Below are positions 54,844-63,574 of a DNA stretch of 64,000 bases, one piece after another. Below the pieces are notes generated by a model. The model worked only from the letters and a program-made list of their open reading frames with translations, had not been told where the DNA came from and made no database searches. Source of the stretch: Colwellia sp. (GTDB lineage Bacteria > Pseudomonadota > Gammaproteobacteria > Enterobacterales > Alteromonadaceae); the NCBI GenBank assembly GCA_013215465.1, contig JABSOW010000005.1, positions 1-64,000 on the forward strand. Reading direction: 5' to 3'. The translations under genes and the position numbers were made by a program. How positions within the stretch are numbered: position 1 is the stretch's first letter; each line of letters opens with the position of its first letter.

Positions 54844-55413
54844 ATGAGTGAAGGTACAGAGCAAGACGATAGCAGACAGCAAGAGCGACCAAGTAACAGT
54901 AAAGTTATTAAAAAGCTAGTGTTGGTAGTTTTTGCCATGTTTGGTTTTGGCTTTGCGCTGGTGCCTTTATATGATGTGTTTTGTGATATTACGGGTTTGA
55001 ACGGTAAAACCAACGATGTTGGTGTCGCGTATGCAAATGATGGTATTGATACTTCACGGACAGTAAAAGTACAGTTTATTACTCGAATGGCAAAAGGGAT
55101 CCCTTGGCAATTTGAGCCAGAAAGTAATGAAATATCGGTACATCCAGGGGAAATTCACTTCGTCAATTTCTATGCGAAAAATGAATCACAGCACGATATT
55201 ATCGGCCAAGCTGTACCTTCGGTTTCTCCGGGGCTGGCCGCTGGATATTTTCAAAAAATCGAATGCTTTTGCTTTACTCAACAACCATTGAAAGCGGGTG
55301 AAGCAGTAGAAATGGGCTTACAGTTTTATGTTGATGTTGATTTACCGGCTGAGATCAACACCCTGACATTGTCATACACCTTGTATGATATCACCAGCAA
55401 AGTAGGCTCATAA
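54844..55413 (+). CDS. ctaG: Cytochrome c oxidase assembly protein CtaG (Cox11)
   Basis: CtaG delivers copper to CuB of subunit I. A single N-terminal helix (KLVLVVFAMFGFGFALVPLY) is followed by DVFCDITGLNGKT and the periplasmic Ig-like domain with copper motif IECFCFTQQPLKAGE. The 189 residues match the family. It starts 2 bases after ctaD. The order ctaD-ctaG-coxC is conserved in proteobacteria. Confidence 0.94.
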   Translation: MSEGTEQDDSRQQERPSNSKVIKKLVLVVFAMFGFGFALVPLYDVFCDITGLNGKTNDVGVAYANDGIDTSRTVKVQFITRMAKGIPWQFEPESNEISVHPGEIHFVNFYAKNESQHDIIGQAVPSVSPGLAAGYFQKIECFCFTQQPLKAGEAVEMGLQFYVDVDLPAEINTLTLSYTLYDITSKVGS

Positions 55414-55461
55414 AGCACTTATAACTCTTATAACGATTATATGTATAGAGAGGAAATAAAA

Positions 55462-56355
55462 ATGACCACAAAAGAATATGAAAGTTATTATGTACCAGCA
55501 CAAAGCCATTGGCCTATAGTGGGCGCGGTGGCGTTATTTATGATTGCTTTTGGCGCAGGTAATTATGTTAGCGATAATTTTGGTAAAAATCCAACCACCG
55601 ATGGCTATGGTGGCTACTTACTGTTAGCGGGTATTGCTTTAGTGATTTATATGCTTTTTGGTTGGTTTAAAAATGTTATTGATGAGTCGATGGCGGGAAA
55701 ATATAGCCATCAAATGGATCACTCTTTTCGACAAGGTATGAGCTGGTTCATTTTCTCAGAAGTAATGTTTTTTGTCGCTTTTTTTGGCGCCTTATTATAT
55801 GTCCGAACGTTCGCCGTACCTTGGTTAGATGGCGCCGGCAATAACGCGATGACGGGTGAAGTTTTATGGCCTGAATTTAGCGCAACTTGGCCATTATTGA
55901 AAACCCCTGACGGTACAGAAACTACCGGTATGGGTTGGTTCGGATTACCCTTAATTAATACTGTTTTATTATTAACTTCATCGATAACCGCCCACTTTTC
56001 TCATATTGCTTTAGAGCAAAATAAACGAGCGCACCTAAAAGTTTGGTTAGGGATAACTATTCTATTGGGTTTAGCTTTCTTATTTTTTCAAGTACTCGAA
56101 TATTCGCATGGTTATTCTGATGAAATGCAGCTGTATTTAACCAGTGGTATTTATGGCAATACCTTCTATATGCTGACAGGCTTTCATGGTATGCATGTAA
56201 CACTGGGTTGTATTATGTTGATAGTGATGTTTTTTAGGATATTAAAAGGGCATTTTACGCCAGAAAATCATTTTGCTTTTCAAGCGGCTAGTTGGTATTG
56301 GCATTTCGTCGACGTTGTATGGGTCATGCTGTTTGTCTTCGTCTACATTCTGTGA
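55462..56355 (+). CDS. coxC: Cytochrome c oxidase subunit III
   Basis: This 297-residue membrane subunit has seven helices. Typical sequences are YYVPAQSHWPIVGAVALFMI, SWFIFSEVMFFVAFFGALLY, SSITAHFSHIALEQNKR, GFHGMHVTLGCIMLI and AASWYWHFVDVVWVMLFVFV. The frame is open from 55441. I chose the ATG at 55462 because AGAGAGGAAATAAAA precedes it. It closes the structural-gene part of the operon. Confidence 0.94.
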   Translation: MTTKEYESYYVPAQSHWPIVGAVALFMIAFGAGNYVSDNFGKNPTTDGYGGYLLLAGIALVIYMLFGWFKNVIDESMAGKYSHQMDHSFRQGMSWFIFSEVMFFVAFFGALLYVRTFAVPWLDGAGNNAMTGEVLWPEFSATWPLLKTPDGTETTGMGWFGLPLINTVLLLTSSITAHFSHIALEQNKRAHLKVWLGITILLGLAFLFFQVLEYSHGYSDEMQLYLTSGIYGNTFYMLTGFHGMHVTLGCIMLIVMFFRILKGHFTPENHFAFQAASWYWHFVDVVWVMLFVFVYIL

Positions 56356-56504
56356 TGTTAAATGCGTTGATAAATTCGTAATAACTGCATTGAAGGTACT
56401 CATTGACTAGCGTCAACTCCGTGCCTTCGCTTTGTTCTAACGAGTTTATCTTGGCATTGAACTACCACAGAGAATAGAAAAGTATAGTTTTTTCAGATAG
56501 AAAA

Positions 56505-56714
56505 TTAATAAGGTCGTGGGTTAGGGGTAATTAATCCCGTCAATAAGCCAATAACTAGTAATACTACCATGGCGACGGAGAGCATTAATCTTCGACCAAT
56601 GTATTTGCTCATAGACGGTTTATTAGGATCATTTTTATTCATCAGCAATAGCGCCGAGAATAAGTTGTAAACCATAAAAGCGAGCATAGCGACAATAACA
56701 ATTTTAAATAGCAA
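56505..56714 (-). CDS. DUF2909 twin-transmembrane protein
   Basis: The 69 residues form two helices (FKIVIVAMLAFMVYNLFSAL and LMLSVAMVVLLVIGLLTGLI) joined by a short polar loop (NKNDPNKPSMSKYIGRR), the DUF2909 pattern. It starts at a TTG with GGGAG upstream. It is on the opposite strand inside the oxidase locus, between coxC and the SURF1 gene, its usual place in marine gammaproteobacteria. Function is unknown. Confidence 0.8.
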   Translation of the reverse strand: MLFKIVIVAMLAFMVYNLFSALLLMNKNDPNKPSMSKYIGRRLMLSVAMVVLLVIGLLTGLITPNPRPY

Positions 56715-56780
56715 AATAAACTCCCATGATGCTCTTTAGTTAAGTTGAGTATTTACCCGTTGTAAGGAAGTAACCTTTAA

Positions 56781-57539
56781 GTGCCAAGTAGTAACAAAAT
56801 AAATTTTATGTGGTTGATACTTACTGTGCTAGTTTTTTCAGCATTAGTAAAGCTTGGTTTTTGGCAAAGTAGTCGAGCTTTAGAAAAAGAGCAACGCCTA
56901 TCACGAATTGAGCAGCTTAAGTCACAAGCCCCTCTGTCGTTACAACAAATAAACTTACTTGCTAAGAATGAAAATATTAATGACATGCCAGTAGCAATTA
57001 CAGGAATATTTGAGCAACAGGTCGTTTTTCTACTAGACAACCAAGTCAATAAAGGCCGCTTAGGTTATCGAGCCTATCAAGTGTTAATTGCTGAGCAATA
57101 CGCGGTACTGGTGAACCTTGGTTGGCTGCAAGGCTCTATAAATAGGCAAGAGTTACCTAAAATAAAGTTATTGTCAGGTAAACACTTAGTTCATGGCAAT
57201 GTGCGTTTAATTGAAATAGGTATGCAATTACAAGAACAGGTTTTTAGCGATGTCCACTGGCCATTGAGAGTTCAGCAGGTCGAGTTGGATAAATTTTCGA
57301 CATTAATTAACCGCCAGCTATTACCCTTTGTTATTTATCTAGATAAAAATGCAGAGATCGGCTTTGAAAAAAATTGGCAGCCTATCGTTATGCCACCTGA
57401 AAAACATCGAGCTTATGCTTTTCAATGGTTTAGTTTAGCGATTGCTTGGCTGATGTTAATGGTATGGGCTAAATTCGGCGCTAAAAAAATAACTGATAAT
57501 AATTTAAAGAAAAATTCACTTTTGAAAAAAGAGGCCTAA
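56781..57539 (+). CDS. surf1: SURF1-family cytochrome oxidase assembly protein
   Basis: This 252-residue inner-membrane protein has two helices, one near each end (FMWLILTVLVFSALVKLGFWQ and WFSLAIAWLMLMVWAKF). The SURF1 loop lies between, with GRLGYRAYQVLIAEQYAVLV, NLGWLQGSI and HRAYAFQWFSLA. It helps insert heme a into subunit I. The start is a GTG. It begins the second transcription group, SURF1-(SCO-like)-ctaA-ctaB-SCO. Confidence 0.88.
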   Translation: MPSSNKINFMWLILTVLVFSALVKLGFWQSSRALEKEQRLSRIEQLKSQAPLSLQQINLLAKNENINDMPVAITGIFEQQVVFLLDNQVNKGRLGYRAYQVLIAEQYAVLVNLGWLQGSINRQELPKIKLLSGKHLVHGNVRLIEIGMQLQEQVFSDVHWPLRVQQVELDKFSTLINRQLLPFVIYLDKNAEIGFEKNWQPIVMPPEKHRAYAFQWFSLAIAWLMLMVWAKFGAKKITDNNLKKNSLLKKEA

Positions 57540-57544
57540 GTAGT

Positions 57545-58126
57545 ATGAGTCCCATTGAACTAGCTGAAAATAACAATCACCCAAAAAAAAGTCGCCGTAG
57601 TTTATTGTTAATGTTAGCTGCTTTTGCTTTGCCTATTATTTTGGCTAAACTGGCTTTAGAACAGCAATGGCTAGACACGGGCGTTACTAACAACGGGACG
57701 TTATTGACCAATGAGTTAACCTTAGAGCAATTAGGTTTAAAGACCACAGATTTTGAGCAACACTGGCTTATTATGTATAGCTTACCTGAGCATTGTGCTA
57801 CTCGTTGTCAGAAAACCCTTGAAACGGTGCACAATACCTATGTTGCTTTGGGTAAAGATATGCCAAGGGTTTTTCCTGTGGCTTTATATCAACATGAATT
57901 GTCTACGGAACAGCAGCAAGTAATTGCTAAAAGTAAATGGCAGTTATTTGCTATGCCTGAACAAGCAAAGCAATATATAGATAAACCACAAGTATTCATT
58001 GTTGACCCGCTTGGTAATGTTTTTTTGAGTCATCAATTACCTGAACATAGCGAGCAGCTACCACAATTTGGTAAACAAATATTGGCCGATATGAAAAAGC
58101 TACTAAAATACTCTAAGGTGGGCTAG
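57545..58126 (+). CDS. Membrane-anchored SCO/thioredoxin-like oxidase-locus protein
   Basis: The 193 residues have an N-terminal helix (LLLMLAAFALPIILAKLALE) and a periplasmic thioredoxin-like domain. Its CxxxC pair (PEHCATRCQKTLE) sits at the position of the SCO copper motif. FIVDPLGNVFLSHQ follows, but the conserved SCO His of the VDHS type is not evident. It may be a thiol reductase for CuA or CuB assembly, not a copper carrier. It starts 5 bases after SURF1 and ends 3 bases before ctaA, so it is clearly in the operon. Confidence 0.7.
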   Translation: MSPIELAENNNHPKKSRRSLLLMLAAFALPIILAKLALEQQWLDTGVTNNGTLLTNELTLEQLGLKTTDFEQHWLIMYSLPEHCATRCQKTLETVHNTYVALGKDMPRVFPVALYQHELSTEQQQVIAKSKWQLFAMPEQAKQYIDKPQVFIVDPLGNVFLSHQLPEHSEQLPQFGKQILADMKKLLKYSKVG

Positions 58127-58129
58127 CAA

Positions 58130-59149
58130 GTGGATGACCACCTTTATAGGCAACATAATCATCTAGTAAAAAAATTAGTTTTTGTCAGTGTGTTACTGGC
58201 CTTGGTGGTGGTGATTTTAGGCGCCTATACTCGATTAACCCATGCTGGTTTAGGCTGTCCTGATTGGCCGACCTGTTATGGCTTAATTGATGTGCCTGAA
58301 ACGGCGGAGCAAATTGCTTTAGCTGAACAAGCCTATCCTGAGCGCCAAGTTGAGCCGGCGAAAGCGTGGAATGAAATGATACATCGTTATTTTGCTGGTA
58401 CGCTTGGTTTATTGATCCTCGCGATTGCTTTTCTTTCTGTTAAAAACCGCGCTGAAGGTACGCCATTACGTTTACCTTTGCTTATTTTAGTCATTGTTAT
58501 TTTTCAGGCCGCATTGGGTATGTGGACAGTAACAATGAAGCTTATGCCAATAGTTGTTATGGCGCATTTGTTAGGTGGCTTTACTACTTTATCGTTGCTC
58601 TTTCTGCTGTATTTACGGTTGAAACCGCATCGGATAAATCGTACTGATTTTTCAATAAAAAAGTATGGCCGCTTTGCCTTATTTGGTATTGTACTGTTAA
58701 CAGGACAAATAGCCTTAGGCGGTTGGACATCGTCTAATTATGCCGCGTTGAGTTGTGTTGAGTTACCTATTTGTCAATCAGGCTGGCAACAGCAACTGAA
58801 TTTTGAAAAGTCATTTGCTTTGATCCCGCCAGCACGTGAAAGCTATGAATTTGGCCATTTATCTCATGATGAACGAGTTACTATTCATGTGGTGCATCGA
58901 TTTGGCGCGATTGCCATTACCATTTACTTAACTTGGCTGTTGTTGATGATTTATCTTAAAGCACAAACCTCAACATTTAGAAGGTCTGCTGTTACCGTCG
59001 GTCTAGCGTTGCTCACCCAGCTAAGTTTAGGGGTGAGTAATATTTGGTTTTCATTACCGTTATTGGTTGCAGTAGGGCATAACTTAGTTGCCGCTTGTTT
59101 AATGCTGACATTAATCGCGTTAACTTACCGATTACGTCGTAAAATATAG
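58130..59149 (+). CDS. ctaA: Heme A synthase CtaA (COX15)
   Basis: CtaA oxidises the methyl group of heme O to the formyl of heme A. The 339 residues form eight helices, with conserved GAYTRLTHAGLGCPDWPTCYG, EMIHRYFAGTLGLLIL, MAHLLGGFTTLSLLF and VHRFGAIAITIYL (heme-ligand His residues). A Cys pair in SCVELPICQSGW is typical of some COX15 proteins. The GTG at 58130 is the start. It is followed 9 bases later by ctaB. Confidence 0.93.
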   Translation: MDDHLYRQHNHLVKKLVFVSVLLALVVVILGAYTRLTHAGLGCPDWPTCYGLIDVPETAEQIALAEQAYPERQVEPAKAWNEMIHRYFAGTLGLLILAIAFLSVKNRAEGTPLRLPLLILVIVIFQAALGMWTVTMKLMPIVVMAHLLGGFTTLSLLFLLYLRLKPHRINRTDFSIKKYGRFALFGIVLLTGQIALGGWTSSNYAALSCVELPICQSGWQQQLNFEKSFALIPPARESYEFGHLSHDERVTIHVVHRFGAIAITIYLTWLLLMIYLKAQTSTFRRSAVTVGLALLTQLSLGVSNIWFSLPLLVAVGHNLVAACLMLTLIALTYRLRRKI

Positions 59150-59158
59150 GAAGAACTT

Positions 59159-60073
59159 ATGGCTGATGAAATGATGAGTACAACAAAAGTGGTTCCAGTA
59201 ATTATGCCTAAATGGCGAGCATATTATGATCTCACTAAGCCTAGAGTCGTTGCGCTATTGGTACTTACTGCAGTGGTTGGCATGAGTTTATCGGTACCTG
59301 GAGGCTTGCCTTGGCAATTGTTTATACCTGCTATGTTGGGTATTGGTTTGTTGTCATCAGCAGCAGCGGCAATTAATCATATTGTTGATGAAAAAATAGA
59401 TGCGATTATGGGGCGAACTCATAATCGTCCATTACCTGAGGGTAGAGTTAGTACTAATCACGCGATTGTCTTTGCTGGTAGTCTAGCCTTGTTAGGTTTT
59501 GTGGTACTTATGGTATTAGTGAATCCATTAACCGCTTATTTAACCTTAGCTGGCTTGGTGGGGTACAGTTTTGTGTATACTTTATATTTAAAGCGAGCAA
59601 CGCCGCAAAATATCACTATTGGTGGTTTGGCAGGAGCCATTCCGCCCTTACTTGGTTGGACTGCAATGACCAATGAAGTGCATCCAAACGCGCTGTTATT
59701 AGTGCTATTAATTTTTACTTGGACCCCGCCGCATTTTTGGGCGCTAGCTATTCATCGTAAAGATGATTACGCTAAGGTAAATATTCCGATGCTACCGGTA
59801 ACCCACGGGGTTAGTTTTACTAAAACACAAATATTACTTTATACAGTATTGTTGTTTGTGGTTGGTTTATTACCCTATTTAGTCGGTATGAGTAATTGGT
59901 TGTATTTGATTGGTGCAGTAACGCTAAATTTAATGTTTTTCGCATACGCGTGGAAACTTAAATTTAATGCTGATGAAAATACCGCAATGGATACCTTTAA
60001 GTTTTCAATTATTCACCTACTGTTATTGTTTGTGATTTTATTGCTTGATCATTATTTATTACCTATAGGTTGA
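59159..60073 (+). CDS. ctaB: Protoheme IX farnesyltransferase CtaB (heme O synthase)
   Basis: This UbiA-family prenyltransferase adds farnesyl to heme B. The 304 residues have nine helices. The first Asp-rich site is in [20 protein letters not shown], and the second in [28 protein letters not shown] is diagnostic of the heme O synthase branch. It supplies CtaA, encoded just upstream. Confidence 0.95.
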   Translation: MADEMMSTTKVVPVIMPKWRAYYDLTKPRVVALLVLTAVVGMSLSVPGGLPWQLFIPAMLGIGLLSSAAAAINHIVDEKIDAIMGRTHNRPLPEGRVSTNHAIVFAGSLALLGFVVLMVLVNPLTAYLTLAGLVGYSFVYTLYLKRATPQNITIGGLAGAIPPLLGWTAMTNEVHPNALLLVLLIFTWTPPHFWALAIHRKDDYAKVNIPMLPVTHGVSFTKTQILLYTVLLFVVGLLPYLVGMSNWLYLIGAVTLNLMFFAYAWKLKFNADENTAMDTFKFSIIHLLLLFVILLLDHYLLPIG

Positions 60074-60089
60074 GGGAACATTGGAATAG

Positions 60090-60713
60090 ATGAATAAAGT
60101 TTTTTTTGCTCTTATGGCGGTAGTCGCTACAGTGATTGGTATTTTTAGTTATAAAACCATCACTGAGTTACCTTTACCCGAGTATGCCTTATATTATCAG
60201 CAGTCGAGAGCGATTAAGTCTTTTGAATTTACTGATCATAAAGGCCAAGCGTTTACTAAAAAGCAGCTCAATAATAAATGGTCATTGGTGTTTTTTGGTT
60301 ATACCTCTTGCCCTGATGTTTGCCCTACAACGTTACAAAATTTAAACTTTATCTATGATGAGTTGCAAGCGATTACTGATCATAGCCAAGTGCTGTTAGT
60401 TACTGTTGATCCCCAACGAGATAGCCAAGAAAAACTGGCACAATATATTGCTTATTTTAATAGTGAATTTATTGCCTTACGAGCAGGGCATGAGGTGTTA
60501 TTTCCATTTGCACGTAATATGGGATTAATGTACGCGATAAGTGGGGAAGGTGGAGATGATTACTTGGTAGATCATAGTGCGTCTTTGGTCTTAGTGAATC
60601 CTGCTGGTAAAATAGCGGCTATTTTTAAGCCCGAACAAGCCGTCGGCAGAGTACCGAGTATTGATAGTGATAAGCTACTGAGCGATTATCAAAAAATAGT
60701 CGCATTGTATTAA
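60090..60713 (+). CDS. SCO1/SenC-family copper chaperone
   Basis: The 207 residues have an N-terminal membrane helix (VFFALMAVVATVIGIFSY) and a thioredoxin-fold copper-binding domain. The CxxxC motif is in GYTSCPDVCPTTLQ and the third ligand His in YLVDHSASLVLVN. VTVDPQRDSQEKLAQYIAYF is also typical. SCO proteins metallate or reduce CuA of subunit II. It is the last gene of the oxidase locus; a dispersed inverted repeat follows. Confidence 0.92.
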   Translation: MNKVFFALMAVVATVIGIFSYKTITELPLPEYALYYQQSRAIKSFEFTDHKGQAFTKKQLNNKWSLVFFGYTSCPDVCPTTLQNLNFIYDELQAITDHSQVLLVTVDPQRDSQEKLAQYIAYFNSEFIALRAGHEVLFPFARNMGLMYAISGEGGDDYLVDHSASLVLVNPAGKIAAIFKPEQAVGRVPSIDSDKLLSDYQKIVALY

Positions 60714-60746
60714 TAGAAGTGCCTATGTAGATTACCCAGGCTCAAA

Positions 60747-60816
60747 TGTAGGTCGGAATTTATTCCGACAATACTATCAATTGGTACTAATTTGTCACAC
60801 TAAAGTACGACCTACA
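60747..60816. repeat. Inverted-repeat element after the oxidase locus
   Basis: The outer arms are TGTAGGTCG (60747-60755) and CGACCTACA (60808-60816). An inner stem GTCGGAA-TTTA-TTCCGAC (60752-60769) shares the left arm. The two structures are mutually exclusive. It could act as terminator for the operon, but there is no T-run. Confidence 0.6.
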
Positions 60817-60840
60817 ACTATTTACTCGCTACTAATGTTG

Positions 60841-61914
60841 TTATAAGTGATACCACTGACCGTCTGTTTTTAAAATAAACCAGGGTTTTGAATACCAATA
60901 ATAGCGCCCCGGTTTGCTAATGCTAGCAGCCGTACAGTTACAGCGTATTCGTCCTATAGGTAAGTCACCACTAAAATTAATGGTAAAGCGACTATCTCCC
61001 TGCCAAGAGATTTTCTGTTTACCCAAACCTGAAATGTAACAATGTAAACCAGATTTATAAAAATCATCAGTTTCTATATTGAAGGTAATACTTGTAGCTT
61101 GTTTGAAGTTAAAAATGGTGTTGGCTTGTTCACCTAGTAATTCAATATTAAATGGCAATGAATTAAGTTTATCTCGTAAGGCTGAAATTTTGTCATAAGG
61201 CATAGAAGCTGGAAAACGGGGTATAGTGGTTAAATCTGTAGATAAACCTATGGCGCCTGATTGTTGAGAAAAACCAACAAAGTTGTTCTCTTTAAGCCAA
61301 TGTTGTATTTCAGGGTCATATTCACCGTAAGGATAGGCAAAGTAATGCCAACTTTGTCCGGTTTTTTCTTTAATTATGCTTTCAGCTTTTAACAGTAAGG
61401 TCGTTTGTTGTGCTAGCCATTGTTGTTTAGATAAATTATCAGTGATCCGAGTTAATGAATCATGTTCAAAGCCATGATTGGCAATGATTACGCCTTCATC
61501 ACCTAAAGCTTTTAATTGTGCCCATGACAGGTAGGGTGATTTTATTCCTTTAAGAAGAGCGCCTTCATTACGGTTGATAATACCGGGGTTTACGTAAATA
61601 GTGTAAGGGTAATTATACTCATCAAGTAGGGGGTTAGCATTGGTTAATACATCGATATAAGCATCATCAAAGGTAATTGCCACGGTTTTATTTTTTAATG
61701 GTTGCTGATTTTTTATGTTGTTAATTAGTTGTGATAAAGGGACAACATTGAAGCTGTTTTCTTGTAAATATTTTAGGTGCACGGAAAATTGTTCCGGTGT
61801 GATACTAGTACTTTTGGGCGTCGTGTCGCTTACATGGTGATATTGTAAAATTACCGCACTAAAACTAGAAAAATGAAACAAAAGTAAAAAAATGACTAAA
61901 AGTTTAGTTTTCAT
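60841..61914 (-). CDS. Secreted polysaccharide deacetylase family protein
   Basis: The 357 residues begin with a signal peptide (KLLVIFLLLFHFSSFSA) and a NodB-type domain. The catalytic/metal motif is TFDDAY, the metal His pair is in NHGFEHDSL, and YPYGEYDPEI is the later conserved site. AVILQYHHVSD at the mature start is typical of the exported deacetylase branch. A C-terminal beta region of about 100 residues (WQGDSRFTINFSGDLPIG) may bind carbohydrate. The substrate is unknown (peptidoglycan or exopolysaccharide). Confidence 0.85.
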   Translation of the reverse strand: MKTKLLVIFLLLFHFSSFSAVILQYHHVSDTTPKSTSITPEQFSVHLKYLQENSFNVVPLSQLINNIKNQQPLKNKTVAITFDDAYIDVLTNANPLLDEYNYPYTIYVNPGIINRNEGALLKGIKSPYLSWAQLKALGDEGVIIANHGFEHDSLTRITDNLSKQQWLAQQTTLLLKAESIIKEKTGQSWHYFAYPYGEYDPEIQHWLKENNFVGFSQQSGAIGLSTDLTTIPRFPASMPYDKISALRDKLNSLPFNIELLGEQANTIFNFKQATSITFNIETDDFYKSGLHCYISGLGKQKISWQGDSRFTINFSGDLPIGRIRCNCTAASISKPGRYYWYSKPWFILKTDGQWYHL

Positions 61915-62165
61915 GAGGTTTTCTCTTGTAATAGCGACAGTGTAAAATAGCAGTAATATAAAATAGCGCCTTTTGCTTTAATAGGAAACACTTGTTGTTA
62001 ATAAATACAAATATAGATCAACATAAGCAGTTATTGTTACAGGCATTGCCGATGATTATTACTGCTATCACTTGGTTCCGAGTAAGTGCAATTTTATGCT
62101 GGCCAAGGGAGTGACCTTGGCATGGTACGACAGGGTTAAAATAATGTATGCCTTTCAAGTAAAAA

Positions 62166-62405
62166 TTAATCTTGATCAGGCTTTAAGCTAGGAATACTGG
62201 TACTTCCTATAGCATGTAATACTACGCCTATAGCAAAGCTGATAAAGGTAATGGCTCCCATGGAAGCTTTGTTGGCTTCGTTGACATCACCCGAATATAT
62301 AAGTGTTAGTACAATGCCTATGGCGGTACAGGCAAAGCTTACTTTAGCCATAATAGCAGTGATTTTTTGCCATAAACGTTTAGGTAGGTGTTGTACTTCT
62401 TGCAT
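62166..62405 (-). CDS. Small two-helix membrane protein, unknown
   Basis: The 79 residues include two hydrophobic segments (ITAIMAKVSFACTAIGIVLT and ITFISFAIGVVLHAIG) with polar ends. I do not recognise a family. It is the last gene of a minus-strand run that includes the VanZ-like and PKHD-type genes, 76 bases after the VanZ-like stop. Confidence 0.55.
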   Translation of the reverse strand: MQEVQHLPKRLWQKITAIMAKVSFACTAIGIVLTLIYSGDVNEANKASMGAITFISFAIGVVLHAIGSTSIPSLKPDQD

Positions 62406-62481
62406 GATGAGGCCATTAATTAGTAAATATTATCAGGCTAGTCTAACTTTTTAAAAAAACTGAGTATTGATAGTGGTCAAG

Positions 62482-62856
62482 TCATGGTTTGTTTTTATTG
62501 AATAGCAGTGTTTTTTTAGCATCAAAAAATATCATTATTTTAGCTAATATAAAACCACAGATTAAGCCCCAAGCATTGGCAGCCATGTCTAACCATTCAC
62601 CATAACGATTTACATAAGGCTGTATTAACTCTATTGCGCCACTAAAAGCGAGCAAAGCTAAGGTGATAATAATCCAGTGTTTTGGCTGTTTTAATGCGGC
62701 AGGAAACATTAATGCCGCGTAAGCGATAAAATGATGAGTTTTATCTGTGCCTGGTACGCTCGGTAAGTGAGCGGCAGGCCAAAGAGATAACATCGCGATG
62801 GCGGTGAGTAATAGCAGGGTAATAGTGAGCCAATGTTTGCTAATAAACGTAATCAT
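62482..62856 (-). CDS. VanZ-like family membrane protein
   Basis: The 124 residues have four helices in VanZ-like order. DKTHHFIAYAALMFPAAL is the signature after helix 1, then FSGAIELIQPYVNRYGEWLDMAANAWGLICG, which contains the conserved E-x-Q...R and D-x-x-A-N residues. The family is linked to teicoplanin resistance in Gram-positives; in proteobacteria the role is unknown. Confidence 0.8.
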   Translation of the reverse strand: MITFISKHWLTITLLLLTAIAMLSLWPAAHLPSVPGTDKTHHFIAYAALMFPAALKQPKHWIIITLALLAFSGAIELIQPYVNRYGEWLDMAANAWGLICGFILAKIMIFFDAKKTLLFNKNKP

Positions 62857-62878
62857 ACGGTTTTTAATGTTTTTAAAT

Positions 62879-63559
62879 TTAACAGTTTGACCATGATCGC
62901 ACTAAATTATGGTAAATACCACTTAAGCGTTTAACTTCATAGTCATCGGCACCACGCTCACTGGTTAACACTTGAATTGATTGGTCAAGTTCAAACAATT
63001 GTTCTCGTTGTTGGCTCTCTTTCACTAAGCTTTGAACCCATAAAAAAGCACAAAGTCTACTACCTTGGGTTACGGGTTTTACTTGATGTAAGCTGGTTGA
63101 TGGGTAAACAATAAGATCGCCGGCATTTAGTTTGACTTCTTGCGCGCCGTATTGTGTTTCTATTGCTAATTCACCACCTTCATAATCGTCAGGCTCGGAG
63201 AAAAACAGGGTTGCAGATACGTCAGTACGTAAAGATTGGCCATTAGCGAGTGACATAATGGCATTATCAACATGTAAGCCGTAATGGCCACCATATTGAT
63301 ATTGATTAAACTTAGGCGGAAATATTTTATTAGGTAATACCGCAGAAATAAACGTTGGATGTGTTGCTAATCGAGTCAATAATGTTTGACTTAAATGGCG
63401 TGTTAACTCGGCGTTATCATCAAGTTGCTGGTTTGCTTTAACATGAATAGCTTGACTACCCGCGCTGAGTTTACCGTCTTGCCATGGCGCACTAAGCAAG
63501 TGTTGCTTAAATTGTTGAACTTCATCTTTACTGAGAATTTCGGGAATAGAAAGTAGCAT
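62879..63559 (-). CDS. PKHD-type Fe(II)/2-oxoglutarate dioxygenase (YbiX/PiuC-like)
   Basis: The 226 residues match the PKHD-type hydroxylase family. The iron ligands are His and Asp in YGLHVDNAIMS and the later His in STSLHQVKPVTQGSRLCAF, where Arg is the 2-oxoglutarate-binding residue. LFFSEPDDYEGGELAIETQY is diagnostic. Family members are often iron-regulated and sit near TonB receptors, but none is seen here. It lies 15 bases after the alpha-hydroxy-acid dehydrogenase. Confidence 0.88.
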   Translation of the reverse strand: MLLSIPEILSKDEVQQFKQHLLSAPWQDGKLSAGSQAIHVKANQQLDDNAELTRHLSQTLLTRLATHPTFISAVLPNKIFPPKFNQYQYGGHYGLHVDNAIMSLANGQSLRTDVSATLFFSEPDDYEGGELAIETQYGAQEVKLNAGDLIVYPSTSLHQVKPVTQGSRLCAFLWVQSLVKESQQREQLFELDQSIQVLTSERGADDYEVKRLSGIYHNLVRSWSNC

Positions 63560-63574
63560 TATTATCTCCTTAAA

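Noticed and set aside
56356-56504. Possible small gene between coxC and the DUF2909 gene
   Set aside because: No start with a ribosome binding site and no frame longer than a few tens of codons.
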